Shown: piece by piece, positions 27,090 through 36,599 of the stretch
How positions within the stretch are numbered: position 1 is the stretch's first letter
Layout of the letters: every line of letters begins with the position of its first letter
NCBI RefSeq assembly: GCF_009696375.1
Contig: NZ_VUMD01000016.1
Span: 1 to 64,000, forward strand
DNA: 64,000 nucleotides
Source: Clostridium porci
GTDB lineage: Bacteria; Bacillota; Clostridia; Lachnospirales; Lachnospiraceae
Reading direction: 5' to 3'
Made by a program: the position numbers and the translations under genes
The notes under the pieces: generated by a model
What the model was told of the DNA's origin: nothing
The model's input: the letters and a program-made list of their open reading frames with translations, nothing else
Databases searched by the model: none

Positions 27090-27902
27090 ATGAAAATGAA
27101 AACAGCATTGACCATTGCAGGAAGTGACTGCAGTGGAGGCGCCGGTATTCAGGCAGATATGAAAACAATGACCATGAATGGTGTTTATGCCATGAGTGCA
27201 ATCACAGCACTGACTGCGCAAAACACAACCGGCGTGAGAGCAATTCAGGAATCAACACCAGATTTTCTGAAACAACAATTGGATGCGATATTTGAAGACA
27301 TCTATCCCGATGCCGTAAAAATCGGAATGGTAGCATCCAGCGAGCTGATCCGTGTCATTGCGGACAGACTGAGATACTATGATGCCAGGAACATTGTTGT
27401 TGACCCTGTTATGGTGGCAACCTCCGGCTCTGCCCTAATGAAAAATGATGCAGTTCAGACCTTGATTGAAGAATTACTGCCTCTTGCCATCCTCATGACT
27501 CCAAACATTCCGGAAGCACAAGTTCTTTCCGGTCTGACCATTGAAACAAAAGAGGATATGGTGACTGCGGCAAAGCAAATCGGAGACAGCTACCATTGTG
27601 CCGTTTTGCTCAAAGGCGGACACAGTATCAACGATGCCAACGATTTGCTTTATGCAAACGGAGGGTCTCAATGGTTTGAGGGTAAGCGTATTGACAATCC
27701 CAATACCCACGGCACAGGATGTACACTCTCAAGTGCCATTGCATCCAATCTTGCCAAGGGATTTACACTCGCTGAATCCGTTCAGAGAGCAAAGGACTAT
27801 ATCTCTGGTGCTTTGGCAGCAATGCTTGATCTTGGAATGGGTTCCGGTCCGATGAACCACTTGTTTGACCTGAATAGTAATTACATGAAGGAGGCTGAGT
27901 AA
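27090..27902 (+). CDS. thiD: Hydroxymethylpyrimidine/phosphomethylpyrimidine kinase
   Basis: A 270-residue ribokinase-fold enzyme: TIAGSDCSGGAGIQADMKTM at the N-terminus, VKIGMVAS, VVDPVMVATSGSALM, LLKGGHS and THGTGCTLSSAIAS near the end. It phosphorylates HMP twice to HMP diphosphate, the pyrimidine partner for ThiE. AAAGGAG precedes the ATG. An 84-base spacer without signal separates it from the phosphatase gene. It ends one base before tenA. Confidence 0.96.
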   Translation: MKMKTALTIAGSDCSGGAGIQADMKTMTMNGVYAMSAITALTAQNTTGVRAIQESTPDFLKQQLDAIFEDIYPDAVKIGMVASSELIRVIADRLRYYDARNIVVDPVMVATSGSALMKNDAVQTLIEELLPLAILMTPNIPEAQVLSGLTIETKEDMVTAAKQIGDSYHCAVLLKGGHSINDANDLLYANGGSQWFEGKRIDNPNTHGTGCTLSSAIASNLAKGFTLAESVQRAKDYISGALAAMLDLGMGSGPMNHLFDLNSNYMKEAE

Positions 27903-27903
27903 T

Positions 27904-28569
27904 ATGACCAATTCTGTATCTTACCGCCTTCATGATGCGGCAGCTTCCATTTGGGAAGCGTGCCTGAAGCATCCCTTTGTCACCGGCATTGGTGACGGAA
28001 CGCTTGCCGTAGAGAAGTTCCAGCATTTCATGTTGCAGGACTACCTCTATCTGTTTGACTATGCACGCGTTTTTGCCTTGGGTGTGGTCAAGGCCAGAGC
28101 TCCCGAACTGATGCGGACTTTTGCCGCCAATGTGGACGCTATTCTGGGTGGTGAGATGAAGATCCACCGTGCCTACATGAAACGTCTTGGTATTACAGAG
28201 GAGCAGGTATTTGCGGTGAAACCTGCCCTCGATAACCTCTCTTACACCAACTATATGCTATCTGTTGCAAGCTCCGGTAGTCCCATGGAAATCGTTGCCT
28301 CTATTCTCGCCTGCTCCTGGAGCTATGCGGAGATCGGACAGGCACTTGCCACCATCCCCGGCGCAGCGGAGCATCCCTTCTACGGTGAATGGATTCAGGG
28401 CTATGCCGCTGAGGAATATGCCGCTACGAATCAGGCTTTGATTGAATTGATGGATTCTCTGGCGGCAAATGCCACCGAGGAGCAAATTGCATATCTGACA
28501 GAGGTCTTTGTCAACTGCAGCCGGTATGAGCTGGGCTTCTGGGATATGTCTTGGGAAATGCGGACATGA
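27904..28569 (+). CDS. tenA: TenA family aminopyrimidine aminohydrolase (thiaminase II)
   Basis: A 221-residue helical protein. The conserved LACSWSYAEIGQAL near residue 133 carries the catalytic cysteine, and YAAEEYAATNQALIELMD is typical of the C-terminal part. TenA hydrolyses base-degraded thiamin products such as aminomethyl-HMP to HMP. It lies next to a ThiXYZ-type transporter, matching the known salvage route in which formylaminopyrimidine is imported and converted. It overlaps the ATPase gene by four bases. Confidence 0.94.
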   Translation: MTNSVSYRLHDAAASIWEACLKHPFVTGIGDGTLAVEKFQHFMLQDYLYLFDYARVFALGVVKARAPELMRTFAANVDAILGGEMKIHRAYMKRLGITEEQVFAVKPALDNLSYTNYMLSVASSGSPMEIVASILACSWSYAEIGQALATIPGAAEHPFYGEWIQGYAAEEYAATNQALIELMDSLAANATEEQIAYLTEVFVNCSRYELGFWDMSWEMRT

Positions 28570-29327
28570 GTATTCTGAGCTTCGACAACGTTTCCTACCA
28601 GTACCCCAGTGAGGATTTTGATATCATCGACCGGCTCTCCTTTTCCGTGGAACCAGGCTCTTTTCACTGCATCATCGGCATCAGCGGCTGCGGCAAGAGC
28701 ACCATTTTTCGCATGACCAATGGTCTGCTGAAGCCGAAGGCCGGCAACATCAGTGTCAACGGCAGCCCCATTACCGGGCAAAACCATTACTGCGGCTATA
28801 TGCCCCAAAAGGATATGCTGTTCCCATGGAGAACGATCGGCGAAAATCTGGCGCTTCCTTTGGAGATCCAGCGGAGGTATACAAAGTCAGAGCAGCGGGA
28901 GCTGATTGATGCAGCCTTGGCAGATGTGGGTTTGGATGGCTGTAGGGACAAGCGTCCGGACGAACTCTCGGGCGGTATGCGCCAACGGGCCGCTTTTGCC
29001 CGTACTATGCTCACCGGCAGTGATCTGCTGTTGTTAGACGAGCCTTTTTCTGCACTGGACTTCCTTACCCGCATTTCCATGCAGGAGTGGCTTCTGGATC
29101 AGTGGCAGCGCCATAAAAAAACGATCCTGTTCATCACCCACGATGTGGAGGAAGCCGTATTTCTGTCTTCCAGCGTATTGGTAGTGGAGAAAACGCCGAT
29201 TCACACGCTAAGAGAGATTCCGGTTCCCATGGACTATCCCCGCACCCGGCAGGATTTGACCCGCCCGGATATCGTGGAGCTGCGGGAGCAGCTGGTGGAT
29301 ATGCTGAGAAAGCAGGTGACGGAATGA
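28566..29327 (+). CDS. thiZ: ABC transporter ATPase, ThiZ-like
   Basis: A 253-residue nucleotide-binding subunit. Walker A is GISGCGKST near residue 44, the Q-loop MPQKDMLFPWRT, the signature LSGGMRQRAAFARTM, Walker B LLLDEPFSALD and the H-loop ITHDVEEA. The start ATG overlaps the tenA stop. It groups by sequence with nitrate/taurine/NMT1-type importers, as expected for HMP-precursor uptake. The stop overlaps the permease gene by four bases. Confidence 0.92.
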   Translation: MSILSFDNVSYQYPSEDFDIIDRLSFSVEPGSFHCIIGISGCGKSTIFRMTNGLLKPKAGNISVNGSPITGQNHYCGYMPQKDMLFPWRTIGENLALPLEIQRRYTKSEQRELIDAALADVGLDGCRDKRPDELSGGMRQRAAFARTMLTGSDLLLLDEPFSALDFLTRISMQEWLLDQWQRHKKTILFITHDVEEAVFLSSSVLVVEKTPIHTLREIPVPMDYPRTRQDLTRPDIVELREQLVDMLRKQVTE

Positions 29328-30079
29328 AGAAAGCCTGTAGAAGCAATCTTCCGGCCCTCATTTTCCTGTTTGCCTTGCTGATGCTGTGGCAGCTTGGGGC
29401 GATGAAGGTAAACGCTGCCTATATTATGCCTACCCCCATTCAGATCCTGCAAAAGCTATGGGAACTGCGTACTGTGCTGTTTACCGTACATCTTCCCGCT
29501 ACCATGCTGGTCACTCTTGTGGGGTTGGCCATCTCGCTGGTGTTTGGCTTGGGTCTTGCCATACTGATGGATGCCAGTCCATTTTTCCGGAAAGCCATGT
29601 ATCCGGTGGTCGTGGCATCCCAGACGATCCCGACGACTGCCATTGCGCCGTTGTTCGTGCTTTGGTTCGGCTACGGCATCTGGAGCAAGGTGCTGGTGAC
29701 AGTACTCATCACATTTTTCCCCATTACCATCACAGTATATGACGGTTTGCAGTCTGCAAAGGTGGAAATGACGGAACTGCTGCTGACCTACGGCGCAACA
29801 AAGCGAGATATTTTTTTCAAAATCAAAGTCCCCTGTACGCTTCCATACTTTTTCTCCGCTATCAAAATGGCCATTCCTATGAGCATCATTGGTGCTGCCA
29901 TCGGTGAATGGCTGGGTGCGCAAAGCGGTCTGGGATATTTCTCCCGGCGCATGATGACGCAGCTGGATGGCGCAGGTGTCTTTGCGCCTATCGTACTGCT
30001 TTCTGTAGTTGCGATGCTGGCTGTGGCGCTTGTAGCATTGCTGGAGAAAAAAGTTGTTCGCTGGCGGGGAGAATTTTAA
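29324..30079 (+). CDS. thiX: ABC transporter permease, ThiX-like
   Basis: A 251-residue membrane protein with about six segments and the coupling EAA-like loop (LLTYGATKRDIFFKIKVPCTLPYFFSAIKMAIPMS split over the loop). It is the membrane channel for the ATPase before it and the binding lipoprotein after it. It overlaps the ATPase by four bases. The family is the BPD permease group of nitrate/taurine systems. Confidence 0.92.
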   Translation: MKKACRSNLPALIFLFALLMLWQLGAMKVNAAYIMPTPIQILQKLWELRTVLFTVHLPATMLVTLVGLAISLVFGLGLAILMDASPFFRKAMYPVVVASQTIPTTAIAPLFVLWFGYGIWSKVLVTVLITFFPITITVYDGLQSAKVEMTELLLTYGATKRDIFFKIKVPCTLPYFFSAIKMAIPMSIIGAAIGEWLGAQSGLGYFSRRMMTQLDGAGVFAPIVLLSVVAMLAVALVALLEKKVVRWRGEF

Positions 30080-30093
30080 GAGAGGTTATCATT

Positions 30094-31089
30094 ATGAAAC
30101 GTATATTATCTATCCTGTTAGTTTGTGTGCTGTTACTTTGCGGATGCAGCACAACAAACAATAACGGAAATTCTGACAAATTAAAAGAATTGGACGTGGT
30201 ACTGGACTGGTATCCCAACGCTCTGCACGCCTTTATGTATGTAGCCATTGAGAAAGGATACTATGAGGAAGAGGGTTTGAAGGTAAACATCCAGTTCCCA
30301 TCCAACTCCAATGACGCTATTTCTCTTGTGGCAGCCGGACAGGCAGACATTGGCCTGTACTATCAGCAGGATGTTATTCAGGCCCGCACAAAGCAGAATG
30401 TTCCTGTGAAGTCCATCGGAGCTGTCGTGCAGGGGCCGCTGAATATTGTGCTGTCTCTGAAAGAAAAGAATATTACCACCGCCGAAGATTTGGTGGGCAA
30501 GACCATCGGTTACGCCGGTACGGAGCTGTCGGAGGCATTGATCCGCAGTATTATGAATTATGTGGGTGCTGACTATAGTGATGTGACCATGATTGATGTC
30601 GGCTTTGATCTGATGAGTTCAATGACTACCGGAAATGTGGATGCCACCATCGGCTGTCTCGTCAACCATGAGGTTCCTCAGATGGAGGAAGAGGGCTTCG
30701 CTGTGAATTGGTTTGCTTTGGATTCATATGGCGTCCCCTCCTACTATGAGGGTGTGTTCCTTGCCAATGATGAGACTATCGCTAATGATAGCGAGATGCT
30801 CAGTGCTTTTTTGCGGGCATCTGCCAAGGGATTTGCCGATATGAAGGCTAATCCGGAGGAGGCACTACAGATCCTGCTGGCCAACCAGAATGAAGAGAAC
30901 TTCCCTCTGTCTGAAACAGTAGAACGCAAGAGCATGGAAGTTTTGCTGCCTATGATGGAAACTGCGGATGCCTCTTTCCTGTCCCAGTCTGATGAATGCT
31001 GGCAGGAAAACATTGACTGGATGCTGGAGCAGGGCCTCATTTCTGAAACGGCCGCTCTGGATGAAGTCCGCATCAATCTGGTGTACTGA
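30094..31089 (+). CDS. thiY: NMT1/THI5-like substrate-binding lipoprotein, ThiY-like
   Basis: A 331-residue lipoprotein. The lipobox LLLCGC places the modified cysteine at about residue 18. The mature part begins LDVVLDWYPNALHAFMYVAIEKGYY, the conserved start of the NMT1/THI5 family, which in Bacillus ThiY binds formylaminopyrimidine. The ATG follows the permease by 14 bases with AGAGG upstream. It is the last intact gene of the thi operon. A hairpin terminator lies at 31246. Confidence 0.93.
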   Translation: MKRILSILLVCVLLLCGCSTTNNNGNSDKLKELDVVLDWYPNALHAFMYVAIEKGYYEEEGLKVNIQFPSNSNDAISLVAAGQADIGLYYQQDVIQARTKQNVPVKSIGAVVQGPLNIVLSLKEKNITTAEDLVGKTIGYAGTELSEALIRSIMNYVGADYSDVTMIDVGFDLMSSMTTGNVDATIGCLVNHEVPQMEEEGFAVNWFALDSYGVPSYYEGVFLANDETIANDSEMLSAFLRASAKGFADMKANPEEALQILLANQNEENFPLSETVERKSMEVLLPMMETADASFLSQSDECWQENIDWMLEQGLISETAALDEVRINLVY

Positions 31090-31164
31090 TGATGGCACGC
31101 TGTGTAATTATAGGCGGTGCGGACATCAATAATTAGAAAGCTCTAACTGAGCAACTAAGCAAAC

Positions 31165-31286
31165 ACAAATAAAAGAGCATCGGAGGACTGTGCATCGCAA
31201 TGCACTGGGGCAGATTCTCTGCTCCTCGGTCGGATAAGATGTCGAGTGCGCTCGGTTATGAAAATAACCGGGCGCTGATTTTTTAG
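31165..31286 (+). terminator. Structured region with terminator after thiY
   Basis: Several local hairpins follow each other: GTGCAT-CGCA-ATGCAC, GGGGCAGA with TCTGCTCC, and finally a GC-rich stem (about 31246-31277) with TTTTTT behind it. The last one is a convincing intrinsic terminator. The upstream hairpins are more than a simple terminator needs. The whole could be a leader RNA of the dead MATE gene that follows, but I recognise no riboswitch family. Confidence 0.6.
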
Positions 31287-31302
31287 AAAGGATTTGATAA
31301 CA

Positions 31303-31795
31303 ATGAACTTATTGAAAGACAACATCAAAAAATGTATTTTAAGTACCTTGCCGCAGCCTTTGGCTCGTCGCTGAGCAGTACGATTTACGGTTTTGTGGAT
31401 ATGATCGTGATCGGCAGATACGAAGGCCCTGCCGGATGCGGCTAAGGCTGGCATTTCTCCTATCTGGAATATTATTTTCAGTTTAGGCTTATTATTTGGT
31501 ATCGAAGGAAGCGTTTATTTCAGCAACATCCGAGGCAGGGAACAAAAAGACGGCGAGAATGAAAACGAATACTTCACCGTTGCTACCATTGGTGCGGCAT
31601 TTTTCGCAGTGCTTTGTACGGTTATTTTCGTTTTCTTTGACAAGCAGATTTTGATGCTCTTTGGTGCGGATGAAGCATTTCTTCCGAAAAGTAAAGAATA
31701 TCGTTGTTACCGGCTTTTCCTCTTTCTTTGTAGATGTGGCAATGGGTATTGTCACTGCCCTGCTCAACAACCAGATTATGAAATACACCGGTGCA
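31303..31795 (+). pseudogene. MATE family efflux transporter, degraded
   Basis: Pieces of one MATE protein appear in different frames. The first holds YLAAAFGSSLSSTIYGFVDMIVIGR from about 31330, and a stop interrupts near 31443. Then comes GISPIWNIIFSLGLLFGIEGSVYFSNIRG (31450-31530), ATIGAAFFAVLCTVIFVFFDKQILMLFGADEAFL to about 31690, and after a frame change VVTGFSSFFVDVAMGIVTALL. The end is fused to recombinase sequence near 31795. An AAAGGA precedes the original ATG. At least two frameshifts and an internal deletion make it nonfunctional. Confidence 0.85.
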
Positions 31796-32200
31796 GACGC
31801 AGATCGCCAGTCACCGCAGGCAGCAAAAGGATGCTGCCACACAGATCTTCTCCGGTCTGGTGAAGTGTGCGGACTGCGGATGGCCGATGCGTTTCGGTAC
31901 TAACAGTCAGAACAAGAAACCGTACAGCCATTACATTTGCAGTTAATATGGGCAAGGATTAAGACAATGTTCTGCCCACTATATCCGACTATATCCGCTA
32001 TGACTACCTCTACCACTACGTTCTGACAAGAATACAGGATTTATCGAGACAGGCACAGTTGGATGAACAGGCACTTCTGCATCGGCTGCTGAAAGCGAGT
32101 GACCAGGAGATTGCCTCCAATGCAAAAAGGCAGAGCGCAGAGCTTACAAGAGCCGAGAAACGCAGAACAGAGGTTGACCATGACTTCTTACTCCTTGTGT
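31796..32200 (+). pseudogene. Large serine recombinase, C-terminal remnant
   Basis: The recombinase zinc beta-ribbon is visible as GLVKCADCGWPMRFGTNSQNKKP followed by YSHYIC and a stop; then, in changed frames, QCSAHYIR, YDYLYHYVLTRIQDLSRQ and the coiled-coil LLKASDQEIASNAKRQSAELTRAEKRRTEVDHDF. These belong to the TndX/TnpX-type recombinases of conjugative transposons. The catalytic N-terminal domain is missing. It is the trace of a mobile element that was once next to the thi operon. Confidence 0.82.
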
Positions 32201-32451
32201 TCGCAGGATGCTTTGCAACAGAGAGTATTTTGTGGCGCTCAATTTTGATTACAGCGGGAATCATTATCTTTTCTTGCGGAATATGGGTAGCACTATATCT
32301 TGAGCGAGAATCTGGTTATTATAAATGTGAAAAATGTGGTCATATCTATGTACCAGATGCTGCAAGCCACTCTTTTGCCATGCATTTGGGAAAGACACGC
32401 TTCATGAAGTATCCAAAGTGTGGACAAAAAGTTGGCAGAGAAAGGTTCTAA
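32059..32451 (+). pseudogene. Chimeric reading frame: recombinase coiled coil joined to a zinc-ribbon membrane protein tail
   Basis: A 130-codon open frame. Codons 1-45 are the recombinase coiled coil described for 31796-32200. From about codon 46 the sequence changes to a hydrophobic segment (LVFAGCF...SILITAGIIIFSCGIWVALYL) and a zinc ribbon (CEKCGHIYVPDA...MKYPKCGQK) like that of a small membrane-protein family. The joint looks like a deletion scar, so the product is probably not a real gene, though it could be expressed. Confidence 0.55.
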
Positions 32452-32479
32452 CGAAAGAAGGCAAAGAATAAGACTTTCA

Positions 32480-32812
32480 GTTTGATAAAACTCCCAATTC
32501 ATCCAGCCCAAAGCTGCCGTTGCAGAAGCCATTCCCACAACGGCAGTTTTTATTTTCTCCTGAGCCGGAAGTTCAAGCGTTTTGGATTTCAACTGTGCGG
32601 CAGTGAGCGTTTCAGAATAGAGGTTCCCTTCCGCATGGCGGTGCTGGCGGATGGGTGTGCCTCTAATCTTCCAGAAAACTCGTTCCTATCCCAGAAACGG
32701 GCAGTTGCATGGCGGTCTATGTAAATCTCCGTGTCATCATAAAGGTAGCGTTTGGTATTAGCAAAATGCTCTACGGAAATCGTGCATTTGTCTTCCTTTC
32801 TCATAAGCATAT
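32480..32812 (-). pseudogene. Element-derived fragment in two frames
   Basis: On the minus strand, MRKEDKCTISVEHFANTKRY through YIDRHATARFWDRNEFSGRLEAH reads in one frame, then after a frame change SETLTAAQLKSKTLELPAQEKIKTAVVGMASATAALGWMNWEFYQTES. The style, and the position beside the recombinase remnant, suggest an accessory gene of the same conjugative element. I do not recognise the family. The frame break near 32640-32670 makes it nonfunctional. Confidence 0.5.
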
Positions 32813-32829
32813 TTGCGATATACCCCTGG

Positions 32830-33552
32830 CTATAAAAGGAACAATATTCCAGCCCCCAACACATCCGCAATGGAATGTGATAAAAAGAAGGGGTATAGAT
32901 TTTTCCTTCCGCTTTTTTCGTACAGAACATAATACAGAGTACCTAAAAGCAGCCCAATACCAGCTGCGGATACCATGCCTTGATAGGTGTGGAAGGAAAA
33001 ACGCACAAGAAGAGAGAATAAAAATGCGCCTCTTACTTTTTTCGGATTAACGCATAGGCACATACCTAGGAAATAAATTTCCTCATATATTCCATTTAAC
33101 AGGGCATAGATAAGAATCGAACCATCAATCACAGGTAAGGAAACCGGGACGGCTGCGCTCATTACCGCATCATAAGCGCCAATCTGTACATAGGAGACTA
33201 CGATAAAATAAAGGTCCATCATCAAAGCGGCTACAGCAAATAAGCCTACGGAATACAACGTCGTTTTAGGCGTAACATGTATCCTCCATTGAGAAAAATC
33301 AAAATTCCGCAGCCACAAATAAAAAAGGGCAATCAGCAGCAATATAAGCTGCAGCATAAAAGCGCCATAATTATCTGCCGCAGAAAACTCAACCGCTTCC
33401 TCAAACGAGCCGGTATCGGTATTAGCGAAATAACCCCTAGTAGATGTACAGATCGCATTTCCAAACAGGATTACAGTGAGAATGCCTATATCCCACCATC
33501 TTAGCTCCCTAACTGGTTCTTTGTTCCTTTTTAATCGCTCTAGCAGTTTCAA
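32830..33552 (-). CDS. CPBP family intramembrane metalloprotease-like protein
   Basis: A 240-residue protein with about seven hydrophobic segments. The family motifs are EEIYFLG near residue 160, FSFHTYQG near residue 190 and HSIADVLG near residue 228. CPBP (CAAX protease/bacteriocin-processing) proteins cleave or sequester membrane-bound peptides, and some give self-immunity to bacteriocins. The start codon is TTG with AAGGAGG seven bases before. It follows motA by 125 bases; its 3' end borders the decayed element zone. A substrate is not evident. Confidence 0.8.
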   Translation of the reverse strand: MKLLERLKRNKEPVRELRWWDIGILTVILFGNAICTSTRGYFANTDTGSFEEAVEFSAADNYGAFMLQLILLLIALFYLWLRNFDFSQWRIHVTPKTTLYSVGLFAVAALMMDLYFIVVSYVQIGAYDAVMSAAVPVSLPVIDGSILIYALLNGIYEEIYFLGMCLCVNPKKVRGAFLFSLLVRFSFHTYQGMVSAAGIGLLLGTLYYVLYEKSGRKNLYPFFLSHSIADVLGAGILFLL

Positions 33553-33677
33553 TGTTTCCTCCTTATGTTATAATTCTTTCCGCCTAGGCGGCAATGCAGC
33601 AGAACTCTTTTTTAAAAAGGCTCCGCTCCTTTTTGAACAAGCCGGCCAACAGCCTATATGTTAAAAATCACGCTTCT

Positions 33678-34547
33678 CTAAAGCCGTTCTTGCTCAAAAT
33701 CAGACTTTTTTAATACATACCGCTTTCTTCCCAAAAGGCTCTCGTCCCCTCTGTAGGCATCCTTTTCCTCCAGACGAGAAAGCGCCTTGTCCTGCAGAGA
33801 CTTTTTAAGCGCAGCCAAAAGATGCTCTCTTAAAAATTTAGGATGCTCTCCTCTTTGAATGCCAATAACCCCTTCTATAACAGCAGAACAGTAAAACGCC
33901 TCCTGCCTATGCCGTACCCGGAGCTTTTGAGCAATCGGATGAAATATCAGGTTTGCCAAAACAGAGCCGTAGAAAGTGGTAATAAGCGCCAAAGACATAT
34001 CTCTGCCCATGCTGAAGGTTCCACCCATGCCAGGTTCCATGCCCTTTAGCATATTGATCAAACCAATCAAGGTTCCTATCATACCAAAGGCCGGGGCATA
34101 GGTGGCAGCCTTCTCATAGAATCCTGCCGCCCGGTCATGACGGTTCACCATATCCTCCAGCTCCTTTTCCAAGACGCAGCGTATCTTCTCCGGCTCCTGT
34201 GCGTCCACAGCCATCAGAAGGCTTTGCTTAAAAAAAGGCTCCTTTATTTCCTCTGCCTTAGACTCCAAAGCCAACAGGCCATCCTTTCTGGCCAATATCG
34301 CCAAATCTACCAGCTGATCCACAAGCTCCACAATATCATACCTGTTACCCCTAAACAAAACTCTTATGTGTCCTGGAATATCACGCAGGATGCTAGAAGA
34401 ATAGCTTGCGACAGAGGCTGCCAGAGTGCCTCCTGCTACGATTAAAAAGCTGGAAATATCTATAAAATTACTGACACTTCCAATTCCAATGCCATTGATA
34501 ATCAATAAAAAGCCTGCCGCAATCCCAATCATTGTCATTAAATCCAT
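33678..34547 (-). CDS. motA: MotA-type flagellar motor stator subunit, without MotB
   Basis: A 289-residue protein with four hydrophobic segments (near residues 2-22, 28-50, 145-170 and 183-205) and the MotA-type signature ATYAPAFGMIGTLIGLINMLKGME, followed by MSLALITTFYGSVLANLIFHPIAQKL. Stator MotA works only with MotB, whose gene usually lies directly downstream. Here the downstream gene is a CPBP protein and no MotB sequence is visible on either side. It may be a relic of a lost pair, or pair with a MotB encoded elsewhere. Confidence 0.88.
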   Translation of the reverse strand: MDLMTMIGIAAGFLLIINGIGIGSVSNFIDISSFLIVAGGTLAASVASYSSSILRDIPGHIRVLFRGNRYDIVELVDQLVDLAILARKDGLLALESKAEEIKEPFFKQSLLMAVDAQEPEKIRCVLEKELEDMVNRHDRAAGFYEKAATYAPAFGMIGTLIGLINMLKGMEPGMGGTFSMGRDMSLALITTFYGSVLANLIFHPIAQKLRVRHRQEAFYCSAVIEGVIGIQRGEHPKFLREHLLAALKKSLQDKALSRLEEKDAYRGDESLLGRKRYVLKKSDFEQERL

Positions 34548-35846
<1,299 letters not shown>

Positions 35847-35853
35847 CATCAAA

Positions 35854-36024
35854 TGTCACAATGTACACCTTTTGATAGCTGCCAATATACATAAAAAATA
35901 ACATATAAACTCTTTATTTTCAATATAATTTTATTAATTTTCATCCTCTTTTTGTCTAACTAAAAAGGGGAATTTCTACCATTTGCATCCTGGGGCATTT
36001 TATCAAAAGGTGTACTTTTTGACA
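35854..36024. repeat. Inverted repeat pair flanking an AT-rich segment
   Basis: Arms of 24 bases (35854-35877 and 36001-36024) are complementary at 22 positions; the inner 15 bases (GTACACCTTTTGATA and complement) are perfect. They enclose about 123 bases. The left arm starts eight bases after the resolvase stop. A recombination site, a phase-variable segment or the ends of a small element are possible. Confidence 0.6.
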
Positions 36025-36036
36025 AAGTCTGTATGA

Positions 36037-36162
36037 GAGTGTCCCAAAGGTACTTCAAACTCAAACTTGTACCTGATATAGATATATTAATAAATCTATT
36101 ATTAAATATTATAAATTCTATATAGTATCATTCCAAAAATTAGAATGACTTTTGAGACACTA
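36037..36162. repeat. MITE-like AT-rich segment with terminal inverted repeats
   Basis: AGTGTCCCAAAGGT (36038-36051) and ACTTTTGAGACACT (36148-36161) are inverted copies with two mismatches, enclosing about 95 bases of nearly pure A+T. The ends resemble those of short transposase-less elements. No clear target duplication is seen. It lies immediately beside the inverted repeat at 35854-36024. Confidence 0.5.
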
Positions 36163-36220
36163 CCATAAATTTATAGCAGGAGGTGAAGAAAATTATAACA
36201 GTCAAGTACCGAGATAGCTC

Positions 36221-36238
36221 ATCATCTGATCAGATGAT
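36221..36238. promoter_or_regulatory. Perfect 18-bp palindrome upstream of the sialidase gene
   Basis: ATCATCTGATCAGATGAT reads the same on both strands. It lies about 360 bases before the sialidase start. An ATCATC half follows a few bases later. It could be a regulator binding site; no promoter is evident at that exact place. The rest of 36239-36599 shows no gene. Confidence 0.45.
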
Positions 36239-36599
36239 AGGGTATCATCCAATCAAAGGAATTTGACCTTCTGAATTTACCGGAAACAAACCGGAATTCC
36301 TAATCTATCCGGCCGTTGGTATCCCAGACTCTTTAAAAGGATTTAGCTTCCGGAACAATGTCCTACATTTCTCAAAGGAAGCTTCTCTCTAAAAACGAAA
36401 TAAAGCTCTGAACTGCCTGTCAGCCCTATTTTCGCCAAACAAATAGCAGCAACCAGAGCCAGCCTTTTAATGTATCTTTAGGAAAGGGCGATTCTATAAG
36501 GTGTTCCTGCCTAAGCAATCACGAAGTATTAAGTTTCTTTTTGGTTATACCTACTGTTAAACAGCCTATATTAAAAATCTTGCGAAGAGAGGAAAAACT

